This document shows, in pieces, positions 16,609 to 24,031 of a DNA stretch of 24,196 bases. Source of the stretch: Methanolobus sp. UBA32 (GTDB lineage Archaea > Halobacteriota > Methanosarcinia > Methanosarcinales > Methanosarcinaceae); the NCBI GenBank assembly GCA_002507205.1, contig DAZF01000078.1:1-24196 (forward strand), read 5' to 3'. Within the stretch, counting starts at the first letter, position 1. Each line of letters starts with the position of its first letter. A model generated the notes under the pieces. The model made no database searches, was not told where the DNA came from, and saw only the letters and a list, made by a program, of their open reading frames with translations. A program made the translations under genes and the position numbers.

Positions 16609-17121
16609 CACTCCGTACTTTTCATTGTATACTATTTCACTAATATCTTTTCTGGTACTATTCTTTCCAATATCTGCAGGTTTGCCTATTGCAAGCACTG
16701 CCATAAGTTCCATAGTATCGGGACAATTGAGAATCAAGTTTACTTTATTTGAATTATTCAGTATTTCTCCCAGCCATACTGCACCAAGTTCAAGATTGCA
16801 ACATGCCAGAAGCATGTTCTGTATGGATGCTCCAATGGCCTGGATGTCCTTTTTTTTATTATACATCGTATCAAGGTCAAGATAAACAGCTATCAGCAAC
16901 GGTGCATTCAAAATTATATTGCTGTAGTGTGTGCAGCCTGCCAGTTCCCTCATGGTTTCCTTATTTTTGATAACAATGAATTTCCATGGCTGGTTATTAA
17001 GGCCGGATGGTGCCCATCTGCCTGCTTCCAGTATGGTTCTGATATCCTCTGTATCAACTGGCTCATCAGTGAATTTTCTTATACTTCTTCTTGAAAGGAT
17101 GGTATCGATTGTTCCTTGCAT
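16600..17121 (-). CDS. Nitroreductase-family FMN oxidoreductase
   Basis: This 173-residue protein has the nitroreductase fold signatures: the FMN phosphate-binding RRSIRKF (11-17), APSGLNNQPWKFIVI (37-51), DIQAIGASIQNMLLA (92-106) and GAVWLGEI (113-120). Members transfer electrons from NAD(P)H through FMN to nitro compounds, quinones, flavins or other acceptors. The physiological acceptor in methanogens is mostly unknown and cannot be read here. The length is that of the compact archaeal/clostridial subgroup. GAGGTAG lies six bases before the ATG at 17121. It is divergent from the 418-residue gene, with 165 bases between the starts. Confidence 0.88.
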   Translation of the reverse strand: MQGTIDTILSRRSIRKFTDEPVDTEDIRTILEAGRWAPSGLNNQPWKFIVIKNKETMRELAGCTHYSNIILNAPLLIAVYLDLDTMYNKKKDIQAIGASIQNMLLACCNLELGAVWLGEILNNSNKVNLILNCPDTMELMAVLAIGKPADIGKNSTRKDISEIVYNEKYGVIF

Positions 17122-17181
17122 TTCTGGCTACCTCTGCTACATAATTTGTGATAATAATGCTCAAAAGACTATTTTATGGCT

Positions 17182-17191
17182 ACTTATAAGT
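17182..17191. promoter_or_regulatory. Symmetric TATA-like element in the divergent promoter region
   Basis: ACTTATAAGT is a 10-bp palindrome containing a TATA core, between the divergent nitroreductase and 418-residue genes. Starts about 25 bases away on either side would suit both genes, so it may serve both directions. Other AT-rich stretches nearby could equally be the promoters. Confidence 0.3.
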
Positions 17192-17286
17192 TAGGTGCAT
17201 CATAAGATTGCAGTTTATAGTTAAAATTACTGTTATTTAGTTCGGGTTGAATAAACCTTATCAATCAATAGTGAGAAGGTCGTGCT

Positions 17287-18543
17287 ATGGTCAAAAGACG
17301 AAACCTGAAAAACCGTGAGTTTGGTTATGAGCTTTCCGGTGTGGAGCATAAGCTCATATTTGACTCTGATGATATGGGTTTTGTTCGGTTTGATGGTCGA
17401 AGCAGGAATATTTTTTATCTTGACCCTTCTCCTTTTCTCCCCACGCCAAAAAGGGAGTTCTACATAATTGCTGATGGTTCTGTGCCTAAACCAAACAATA
17501 ATGACCTGATCAAAGTCACATCATTTGAAATAGAGAGGGTTGTAAAGGGCACATTTGATAATCTTGTTAACATTGATGTTCGGTATGTGCATGCATGGGA
17601 AAAAACAGATCCAAAAAAAATCCTTCACAGAAAGGTAATGGATCAGGAAGAGTACGTTAATTTCTTCAAGCATCCTTTTAATGGGGCAGATGAAAATGTT
17701 GATGGTATTTCCCAGTGTCTTGCAATGTGTTCTGTTTCATCAAATGCGATTGGTATCAATGAAAAAGGTGGCATTGATTCTGGTATAATTGCAAAGAAAA
17801 GTGGATGGGATTCTTTTCTTTCTTTACAGAAATTAGTTCCCGGGGAGTTTAAAAGTGCAAAGTCACCTTATTTTTACAGTTCTTCCGAAGTTGAAAAGAA
17901 AATAAATCCGTTAGGTAGTATGGAAGTAAACCTTTCAATATTAATGCCAAAAGAAACATTCGTGCATGTGCCTATAGTTTTTGATGCTGAAATGCGTCCA
18001 AAGTCCGCTTATTCTGCAGATGTATCTTTTGAGATTCCCTTTGTAAGGGCACATCTTCTGGATGCTTTGATGTTTCAACCGGAAATCACACAAAAAGCAG
18101 AAAAATGCTTGACTGATCGAATATATGAAATGACCGAAACATTCACAAACTCTTCCAATTTTATATACAAGCAGGACCTTGGTGATGCTGCCCCTAAACT
18201 GGGTTCAAGTATTGCCCGAATGAACTTCAGCAATGAAGTTTCCGTTGCCAATGTACGTGAAGGCTTTGATATCTGGATGGATATGTTTTCACATGCTTCT
18301 AAGTTTCAGAAATCCAATCTATCTCTAAGTGATATATTCCGTTTACCTAAAGAAGCAGCGCAACTGTATCTGCAACTAGAGGATAATTTTGGTATTGATG
18401 TGGTAATCTCCATGAAGGATGTTGAAACAATGTCTTTGCTTACTCCTTTTGAGTTATCGAATGCTATTGCTGCTTTGAGGAGTGCAGGTGCACTATATTC
18501 TCCGAGAATTGATTTTATTAAATTACTGGCATTTAAAATATAA
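17287..18543 (+). CDS. Unrecognised 418-residue protein, possibly a degenerate MCM relative
   Basis: I do not recognise this protein with confidence. It is soluble, without signal peptide or membrane helix, and has no visible Walker A (GxxxxGKS/T). Residues 55-105 (GSVPKPNNNDLIKVTSFEI and following) could be an OB-like beta barrel. Residues 309-326 (IARMNFSNEVSVANVREG) resemble the ARMRLS-EV---DV segment of the MCM helicase lid. Residues 345-415 are helical and end in LTPFELSNAIAALRSAGALY, which looks like a winged helix. An MCM-like protein without the ATPase motor is therefore a tentative inference. GAGAAGGT precedes the ATG at 17287. A small coiled-coil gene follows 16 bases downstream, so the pair is probably one operon. 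Confidence 0.75.
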   Translation: MVKRRNLKNREFGYELSGVEHKLIFDSDDMGFVRFDGRSRNIFYLDPSPFLPTPKREFYIIADGSVPKPNNNDLIKVTSFEIERVVKGTFDNLVNIDVRYVHAWEKTDPKKILHRKVMDQEEYVNFFKHPFNGADENVDGISQCLAMCSVSSNAIGINEKGGIDSGIIAKKSGWDSFLSLQKLVPGEFKSAKSPYFYSSSEVEKKINPLGSMEVNLSILMPKETFVHVPIVFDAEMRPKSAYSADVSFEIPFVRAHLLDALMFQPEITQKAEKCLTDRIYEMTETFTNSSNFIYKQDLGDAAPKLGSSIARMNFSNEVSVANVREGFDIWMDMFSHASKFQKSNLSLSDIFRLPKEAAQLYLQLEDNFGIDVVISMKDVETMSLLTPFELSNAIAALRSAGALYSPRIDFIKLLAFKI

Positions 18544-18559
18544 CCGGGTATGGGCTACG

Positions 18560-18784
18560 ATGAACGAAGATATTATTGATCTCGATAAAAAGGCAACCAG
18601 ATTAGGTTATGAACTTATGGCTCTCGAAGATGAATTAGATATTATTATCGAAGGCATAGAAAATGCGATTTATGTAGGTGAAAAAGCAGAATTGATACGC
18701 CAAAAAGGCAGGCTCGAGTGTGAGATTGCAGATATTAAAGATGAAAGGTACAGGCTTAATGAAAGATTGATCAATTCATTCTGA
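18560..18784 (+). CDS. Small coiled-coil protein, unknown function
   Basis: This 74-residue protein is acidic and almost wholly helical. Heptad-like hydrophobic spacing spans residues 5-70 (DLDKKATRLGYELMALEDEL; EKAELIRQKGRLECEIADIK). It has no cysteine pair, membrane helix or known enzymatic motif. The ATG at 18560 is chosen because the 26 codons that could be added upstream overlap the preceding gene and look unlike protein. It follows the 418-residue gene by 16 bases and may encode its partner or an oligomerisation factor. It converges on ilvC, the two being separated by a shared hairpin. Confidence 0.7.
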   Translation: MNEDIIDLDKKATRLGYELMALEDELDIIIEGIENAIYVGEKAELIRQKGRLECEIADIKDERYRLNERLINSF

Positions 18785-18831
18785 TCGAGAAGAATATTGA
18801 TGACACTTGTATCCGAATTTATAGAAATAAT

Positions 18832-18866
18832 AAAAAAAGATTGTGTAGACCAAAAGGTCTACTTTT
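18832..18866. terminator. Bidirectional hairpin terminator between the small gene and ilvC
   Basis: GTAGACC (18845-18851) and GGTCTAC (18856-18862) form a 7-bp perfect stem with an AAAA loop on the plus strand. T4 follows on the plus strand (18863-18866). On the minus strand a T7 run (18832-18838) follows after six bases. It can therefore end both the 17287-18784 unit and the ilv operon. The ilvC stop codon UAG (18859-18861) lies inside the stem. Confidence 0.65.
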
Positions 18867-19866
18867 CGTTCAATTCGCTGTTAAGCCAGGGCATCTTAGC
18901 TCTGATCTGCTTACCGATGACTTCGAGAGGATGTTCCCTGTCCTGTCTTTCCATTGCGGTAAGGACTGGCCTGTTTGCCTTGCCTTCAAGTACGAACTCA
19001 CGAGCGAACTCACCGTTCTGTATTCTCTCAAGTGCTTCGTACATGGCTTCTCTGGAAAGCTCGTTGATGACCTTAGGACCAACTGTCATTCCGCCGTATT
19101 CTGCAGTATTGGATACTGAGTACCACATCTTGTCAAGGCCGCCCTCGTGGATGAGGTCAACGATGAGCTTAAGTTCGTGGCATGTCTCAAAGTATGCCAT
19201 CTCAGGCTGGTAACCTGCTTCTACAAGTACTTCGAATGAAGTCTTGATAAGGGAGGCGACTCCGCCACAAAGGTCTACCTGCTCTCCGAAAAGATCGGTT
19301 TCGGTTTCCTCGCGGAATGATGTCTCGTATACTCCAGCGCGTGTACATCCTACTCCCATTGCGTGTGCAAGGGCCAGGTTCTTTGCGTTGCCGGTTGCAT
19401 CCTGGTAGACTGCGATAAGTCCAGGTACGCCTGCTCCGTCCCTGAATGTCCTTCTGACGAGGTGACCCGGGCTCTTTGGAGCTACCATGTAGACATCGAT
19501 GTCCTTCTGTGGGATGATCTGGTTGTAGTGGATGTTGAATCCATGTGAGAATACGATTGCATTACCTGCTTCAAGTCCTGGCTCGATCTCGCTGTAGTAA
19601 ACCTGTGATTGTACTTCATCAGGAAGGAGTATCTGGATTACATCAGCCATCTTTGCAGCAGCTGCAACAGTCATGACCTTAAGTCCATCTTCTTCTGCCT
19701 GTTTCCAGCGTCTGCTGCCTTCTCTAAGGCCGACGGTCACATCAAGTCCTGAATCATGCAGGTTCTGTGCCTGTGCATGTCCCTGGCTTCCGTAACCCAT
19801 CACTGCGATCTTTTTACCTTTCAGTAAGCTAAGGTCTGCATCGTTATCATAATACATTTCTGCCAT
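18859..19866 (-). CDS. ilvC: Ketol-acid reductoisomerase IlvC
   Basis: IlvC isomerises and reduces acetolactate or acetohydroxybutyrate with NAD(P)H and Mg2+, the second common step to valine and isoleucine. This 335-residue class I enzyme has the Rossmann motif [13 protein letters not shown] (24-36), a phosphate-binding SRRW segment (51-54), SHGF with His108, APKSPGH with Lys131, the metal ligands Asp191 and Glu195 in TDLFGEQ, and Glu227/Glu231 in [14 protein letters not shown] precedes the ATG at 19866. It is the last gene of the cimA-ilvB-ilvN-ilvC series, 44 bases after ilvN. It is the only complete gene in this window ending in TAG, inside a hairpin. Confidence 0.96.
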   Translation of the reverse strand: MAEMYYDNDADLSLLKGKKIAVMGYGSQGHAQAQNLHDSGLDVTVGLREGSRRWKQAEEDGLKVMTVAAAAKMADVIQILLPDEVQSQVYYSEIEPGLEAGNAIVFSHGFNIHYNQIIPQKDIDVYMVAPKSPGHLVRRTFRDGAGVPGLIAVYQDATGNAKNLALAHAMGVGCTRAGVYETSFREETETDLFGEQVDLCGGVASLIKTSFEVLVEAGYQPEMAYFETCHELKLIVDLIHEGGLDKMWYSVSNTAEYGGMTVGPKVINELSREAMYEALERIQNGEFAREFVLEGKANRPVLTAMERQDREHPLEVIGKQIRAKMPWLNSELNEK

Positions 19867-19910
19867 TGTATGTACCTCTTTGATTGAAATATCTATAAGT
19901 GTTTGAATAA

Positions 19911-20396
19911 TTAAGAATTCTTCTGTCCTCTTCGCAGGGCAACTTTTCCGGTCCTTACCATTTCCTTGATCCCGAATGGCTTGAGTAACTGTTCGATGGC
20001 AGTTATCTTGCCTTCGTCACCTGTAACTTCAATGATCATGGATTTTGAACCGACATCGATGATGCGGGCACGGAATATATCTGCTATCTGCATTATCTCG
20101 GAACGGGTGGCGACTTCAGAGTTTACCTTTATGAGTGCCAGTTCCCTGTCAACAGACTCTTCTGATTTGAGATCACTTACCCTGATGACATCAATGAGTT
20201 TGTTGAGTTGTTTTGTGACCTGTTCAAGGACGTCATCATCTCCCATTACCACGATGGTCATGCGGGAAATGGTGGGGTCGTCAGTAACTCCTACTGTAAG
20301 GCTGTCAATATTATAACCTCTTCTTGAGAACATGCCTGCGACTCTTGAGAGTACTCCATATTTGTTCTCAACCAGAACTGCAAGTGTGTGTCTCAT
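19911..20396 (-). CDS. ilvN: Acetolactate synthase small (regulatory) subunit IlvN
   Basis: The 161-residue protein has an N-terminal ACT domain: [31 protein letters not shown] at residues 3-33, here also given in parts as [21 protein letters not shown] and [10 protein letters not shown]. The C-terminal half (about 80-158) is the usual second domain of this family. The subunit activates IlvB and normally confers feedback inhibition by valine. Its ATG overlaps the ilvB stop in an ATGA, indicating translational coupling and matched subunit production. Length is standard, and nothing is missing from the ligand-binding glycine region. Confidence 0.95.
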   Translation of the reverse strand: MRHTLAVLVENKYGVLSRVAGMFSRRGYNIDSLTVGVTDDPTISRMTIVVMGDDDVLEQVTKQLNKLIDVIRVSDLKSEESVDRELALIKVNSEVATRSEIMQIADIFRARIIDVGSKSMIIEVTGDEGKITAIEQLLKPFGIKEMVRTGKVALRRGQKNS

Positions 20397-22090
20397 TCTT
20401 TCCTCTCCAGATCAAGTATCTCGTTAATCGCAGCACCTGCCGGTACCATTGGTGAGACGTTCTCCTCACATTCAACAACAAAGTCAATGACCGTCGGTCT
20501 TCCTGATGCAATGGCTTTCTCGATCGCAGGACGGACCTCTTCACGTTTGGTGGCTCTAAGTCCCAATGCACCGTAGGCTTCTGCAAGTTTTACAAAGTCA
20601 ACACTGTTCTGTATGCAGGTTGAGGAATACCTCTTATCGTGGAACAGTTCCTGCCACTGCCTGACCATTCCAAGGTAACCGTTATTGAAGATCGCTACTA
20701 TTACAGGCACATTTTCCTGGACTGCTGTTGCCAGTTCCTGTGAGTTCATCTGGAATGAACCGTCACCTGCAATGTCAAAGACTATTTTATCAGGTCTTGC
20801 TATTTTGGCACCGATGGATGCGGGGAATCCGTAACCCATGGTTCCAAGTCCGCCTGATGTGATGAAGGTCCTTGGCTCGCTGAATCTGAAATACTGGGCA
20901 GCCCACATCTGGTGCTGTCCTACTTCGGTAACTATAATGGCATCCTTGCATGCTTCGCTTATCTGCTCGATGATGTACTGGGGTTTGATCCCATCGCCAG
21001 TTGCAGGCTCTACGTAGTAGAGGGGATTATCTTTCTTCCAGTGGTCTATCCTCTTGATCCATGCTTCGGATTGTGATGATGATGCGTATTTCAAAAGCTT
21101 TTGCAGTATCCACTTTGCATCTCCGACAATTGGTATGTCTACCTTTATGTTCTTTGATATCTCTGCAGGGTCGATATCTATATGGATTATCTTTGCATTG
21201 GATGCAAATGCCTTGAGCTTGCCTGTTACCCTGTCATCGAACCTTGCTCCCACTGCGATCAAAAGGTCTGATTCCTGAATGGCATAGTTGGCATACTTGG
21301 TTCCATGCATACCGGGCATTCCCAAAAACAGTGGGTGTTCCACGGGGAATCCGCCCATTCCTGTAAGGGTTGTTGTTACTGGTGCATTGATCTTCTCTGC
21401 AAATTCACGAAGTTCTTTGCTTGCTTCTGAACTGATGACTCCGCCACCTGCATAGATGACCGGATTCTTTGATCTTCCTATCTCTGAAGCTGCTTTTTTT
21501 ATCTGCTGGAGATTGCCCTGATATGTGGGTTTGTATCCTCGCAGGGTTACTTTATCAGGATAATAGAAATCAATTTCCTGGACTGTGATATCCTTTGGAA
21601 GGTCTATGAGTACAGGTCCCTGTCTGCCAGTGGATGCTATATGGAATGCTTCTTTGATTATTCTTGGAAGATCGTTTGCATCCTGTACAAGGTAATTATG
21701 CTTGGTAATTGGCATTGTGATGCCGGTAATGTTCGCTTCCTGGAAAGCGTCATTTCCAAGCAGGCTACTTGGCACCTGTCCGGTAAAGACTACCATTGGT
21801 ATGGAGTCCATGTATGCATTTGCAATGCCTGTTACAAGGTTTGTTGCACCGGGTCCTGAAGTTGCCAGACAGACTCCTGTCTTTCCGGTTGCCCTTGCAT
21901 ATCCTTCAGCTGCATGGGCTGCAGCCTGTTCGTGGCGGACTAGTATATGACGGATGTCCGCATCATAAAGTTCATCGTATATGGGGAGCAGCACGCCTCC
22001 CGGATACCCGAAGATGGTATCAACACCTTCTCTGTACAGGCACTCGATGAAGGCTCTTGCACCTGTCATTTTTTCCGTCGATTCAGTCAT
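20393..22090 (-). CDS. ilvB: Acetolactate synthase large (catalytic) subunit IlvB
   Basis: IlvB is the ThDP-dependent enzyme joining pyruvate to a second pyruvate or to 2-oxobutyrate. The 565-residue protein has the FGYPGG segment (27-32), the catalytic Glu54 in [15 protein letters not shown], the beta/FAD domain with [11 protein letters not shown] (281-291), and the ThDP/Mg2+ motif GDGSFQMN (442-449) ending in NN (469-470). GAGGT is correctly spaced before the ATG at 22090. It follows cimA by 120 bases, a gap with a tandem 12-bp repeat, so it may have its own promoter or operator besides readthrough from cimA. Biosynthetic rather than catabolic type is indicated by the ilvN partner. Confidence 0.96.
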   Translation of the reverse strand: MTESTEKMTGARAFIECLYREGVDTIFGYPGGVLLPIYDELYDADIRHILVRHEQAAAHAAEGYARATGKTGVCLATSGPGATNLVTGIANAYMDSIPMVVFTGQVPSSLLGNDAFQEANITGITMPITKHNYLVQDANDLPRIIKEAFHIASTGRQGPVLIDLPKDITVQEIDFYYPDKVTLRGYKPTYQGNLQQIKKAASEIGRSKNPVIYAGGGVISSEASKELREFAEKINAPVTTTLTGMGGFPVEHPLFLGMPGMHGTKYANYAIQESDLLIAVGARFDDRVTGKLKAFASNAKIIHIDIDPAEISKNIKVDIPIVGDAKWILQKLLKYASSSQSEAWIKRIDHWKKDNPLYYVEPATGDGIKPQYIIEQISEACKDAIIVTEVGQHQMWAAQYFRFSEPRTFITSGGLGTMGYGFPASIGAKIARPDKIVFDIAGDGSFQMNSQELATAVQENVPVIVAIFNNGYLGMVRQWQELFHDKRYSSTCIQNSVDFVKLAEAYGALGLRATKREEVRPAIEKAIASGRPTVIDFVVECEENVSPMVPAGAAINEILDLERKE

Positions 22091-22109
22091 ATAAAACCTC
22101 TAAATATTA

Positions 22110-22133
22110 TAGTTAAATTGGTAGTTAAACTGG
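22110..22133. repeat. Tandem 12-bp repeat before ilvB
   Basis: TAGTTAAATTGG (22110-22121) and TAGTTAAACTGG (22122-22133) are adjacent and match at 11 of 12 positions. They lie 20-43 bases before the ilvB start, inside the cimA-ilvB gap. A repressor or Lrp-type regulator site is possible; simple AT-rich duplication is the alternative. Confidence 0.4.
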
Positions 22134-22210
22134 TAAATCAAATTTTCAAATCAAATCTGCGTGTAAATTGCCAGTATCTATCTTAAAAGTTTCTGACAAT
22201 CTAACACACT

Positions 22211-23689
22211 TCAGATAAGGCGGTTTATTCCATTAAGGACTGCTTCCACAGAAGCCATTACTATATCTGTGCGTGATCCTCTGGATGTAACCATCTTTCC
22301 GTTCTTTGAGAGTTTCACCAATACCTCTACAAGAGCATCGGTTCCTCCGCTGATAGCATCTACGTGATATTCTTCAAGCTGCACATCTGCAATGCCTGAT
22401 ATGCCCTTTTTGATACTTGCAAGTGTTGCATCCACAGGTCCGTCTCCGGTAGCTGCCTCTACAACTTCCTTTCCGTCTACCATGAGCTTGACAGAAGCGG
22501 TTGGGGTCACTTTGTTACCTGACACGACCGTAAACTCTTCAAGGTGGACTCTTGCTTCTCTCTGGATGTTGAGCACTGTTTCAGTAATTGACTGCAGGTC
22601 TGCATCGGTGACTTTCTTACCATGGTCTCCAAGTTCCTTGACACGGTTAAGGATCTCATGCAGTTGTGGATCGTCTACCTCGAATCCCATTTCTTTGACT
22701 GCCAGTGTAACCGAGCTTTTGCCTGCATGCTTTCCAAGCACGATCTTTCTTTCCCTGCCAAGCACTTCAGGTTTTATCGGTTCATATGTGCTTGTATCTG
22801 CCAGCAGGCCGTGTACGTGGATACCAGCTTCATGGGTGAATGCATTGCCGCCGATAAGCGATTTGTTTGGTGCCACAGGCAATCCTGTAAGCCTGCTTAC
22901 AAGTCTTGAGGTCTTGAAGATCTCTTTTGTATTGATTCCGGTCTTACATTTGTATAACCATTCAATGGTCATCACAACTTCTTCCAGGGCTGTGTTGCCG
23001 GCTCTTTCGCCAATGCCGTTTATCGTCACATGGGCCTGTTGTGCGCCTGCCCTTAAGGCTGCTATGGTATTGGCTGTCCCAAGACCAAAGTCATTATGGC
23101 AGTGAATACTTACCGGTGCCTTTACTGCAGAGCATATGTCGCTGAAAACGACTTCTGTCTTTTCAGGAACAAGTAATCCTACGGTGTCACAGAAGCATAA
23201 TCTGTCAGCTCCTGCTTCAACTCCGTCATTGTATAATGATTTCAGGAACTCAACGTCTGCTCTTGAAGCATCTTCTCCGCTAAGTTCTACAATAAGGCCG
23301 TGGTCCTTTGCGTATTCTGTCACGTCCACAGCCATCTGCCTTACGGTTTCCCTGTCTTTCTTAAGCTTTACATTGATGTGAAGATCTGATACGGGAGCTA
23401 CAAGGTGAATTGAATCAACATCACATGCCAGTGCATAGTCTACATCTGGCTTCATGATCCTGCAGTAGCTGCATATCTCTGCGTTGAGTCCTTCAGCAAC
23501 CACGGCTCTTATGGACTCGCGCTCACCTTCGGAGGTGATGGCTGAGCCTGCCTCGATCACATTTACGCCAAGTTCATCAAGCTTTGTAGCAATCGCTACC
23601 TTATCCTTACTGGTAAGTGCTACACCTGGTGTCTGTTCGCCATCTCTAAGAGTTGTGTCTAAAAACCGGACATTTTCGAATAATACAAT
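22211..23689 (-). CDS. cimA: (R)-citramalate synthase / LeuA-family acyltransferase
   Basis: The enzyme condenses acetyl-CoA with pyruvate to citramalate, the first step of the pyruvate route to isoleucine. It belongs to the isopropylmalate synthase family. RFLDTTLRDGEQTPGV lies near the N terminus. It is followed by VIEAGSAITSEGER, LNAEICSYCR, HCHNDFGLGTANT with the metal-binding histidines, NGIGERAGN and FTHEAGIHVHGLL. A C-terminal regulatory domain (FTVVSGNKVTPTASVKL onwards) follows. Overall it reads like methanogen CimA, about 490 residues; LeuA is the alternative. The start is unresolved: the first ATG/GTG/TTG codon in frame is the GTG at 23560, which would delete the essential LRDGEQ motif. 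The open frame reaches 23692, so the 5' end is placed at an ATT (23689). It lies upstream of ilvBNC. Confidence 0.85.
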   Translation of the reverse strand: MVLFENVRFLDTTLRDGEQTPGVALTSKDKVAIATKLDELGVNVIEAGSAITSEGERESIRAVVAEGLNAEICSYCRIMKPDVDYALACDVDSIHLVAPVSDLHINVKLKKDRETVRQMAVDVTEYAKDHGLIVELSGEDASRADVEFLKSLYNDGVEAGADRLCFCDTVGLLVPEKTEVVFSDICSAVKAPVSIHCHNDFGLGTANTIAALRAGAQQAHVTINGIGERAGNTALEEVVMTIEWLYKCKTGINTKEIFKTSRLVSRLTGLPVAPNKSLIGGNAFTHEAGIHVHGLLADTSTYEPIKPEVLGRERKIVLGKHAGKSSVTLAVKEMGFEVDDPQLHEILNRVKELGDHGKKVTDADLQSITETVLNIQREARVHLEEFTVVSGNKVTPTASVKLMVDGKEVVEAATGDGPVDATLASIKKGISGIADVQLEEYHVDAISGGTDALVEVLVKLSKNGKMVTSRGSRTDIVMASVEAVLNGINRLI

Positions 23690-23706
23690 CCCTCACAATA
23701 TTTGTC

Positions 23707-23721
23707 TGCTACTTAGTAGCA
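23707..23721. promoter_or_regulatory. Operator-like palindrome at the cimA transcription start
   Basis: TGCTACTTAGTAGCA pairs 7 + 7 around one base. With the TATA box at 23749-23760, it would fall at about +6 to +20 of the cimA transcript. It could be an operator or a 5' leader hairpin close to the ribosome binding site. Confidence 0.45.
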
Positions 23722-23748
23722 ACAGCTAAGAGGGATACACTGAAGTGC

Positions 23749-23760
23749 TATATATGTATA
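23749..23760 (-). promoter_or_regulatory. TATA box of cimA
   Basis: The minus strand reads TATACATATATA. A start about 26 bases downstream (near 23727) gives a leader of roughly 35-40 bases. The element is nearly symmetric, so it could also promote transcription to the right, into the structured region. Confidence 0.45.
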
Positions 23761-23773
23761 ACGATTAATTTAT

Positions 23774-23787
23774 CATGATTCATCATG
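23774..23787. promoter_or_regulatory. Inverted repeat upstream of the cimA TATA box
   Basis: CATGATTCATCATG is a 6-2-6 inverted repeat 14 bases upstream of the TATA box (relative to cimA). An activator or repressor site is plausible. No known consensus is claimed. Confidence 0.3.
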
Positions 23788-23814
23788 GGGCTGCCAGGTT
23801 ATTTCCTGAAACTC

Positions 23815-23997
23815 AGTTCATAGTACAATCTATTTTTTGAATGATTTGGGATGAATTCACATAAGGTAAGTGAAAATAGATGGTTGAATGAACTGTTATT
23901 GAATTCAGTCCAATGCTACGAAATACATTATTTCTGTAATAAGAACAATGGACTGTGCCGCCTTCGGCGTGGTGGTTGCATTGTTTTGATAGTCCAT
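23815..23997. other. Structured intergenic region with mutually exclusive stems
   Basis: The 342-base gap between cimA and the M42 gene contains no credible ORF but many complementary blocks. AGTTCAT (23815-23821) pairs with ATGAACT (23888-23894), and ATCTATTTT (23828-23836) with AAAATAGAT (23873-23881). These are nested with a symmetric six-by-six internal loop. Next, CAGTCCA (23906-23912) can pair with TGGACTG (23949-23955), while ATGGACT (23948-23954) can instead pair with AGTCCAT (23991-23997). A CGCC-TTC-GGCG hairpin sits at 23959-23969. The shared middle block makes the two folds exclusive, as in a switch or attenuator. The strand is undecided: the M42 terminator argues against minus-strand readthrough, and a near-symmetric TATA box at 23749 could drive the plus strand. 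Confidence 0.4.
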
Positions 23998-24002
23998 CAC
24001 GG

Positions 24003-24028
24003 AAAAAAGTAAGGGGAGATCATCTCCC
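24003..24028 (-). terminator. Hairpin terminator of the M42 aminopeptidase gene
   Basis: GGGAGA and TCTCCC (24014-24019 and 24023-24028) form a stem just after the stop. On the minus strand a T6 run follows at 24003-24008. This is a good hairpin-plus-U signature. Confidence 0.6.
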
Positions 24029-24031
24029 GGT

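Noticed and set aside
18482..18559. A 26-codon upstream extension of the small coiled-coil gene
   Set aside because: It overlaps the end of the 418-residue gene in another frame and lacks the acidic helical composition of the rest.
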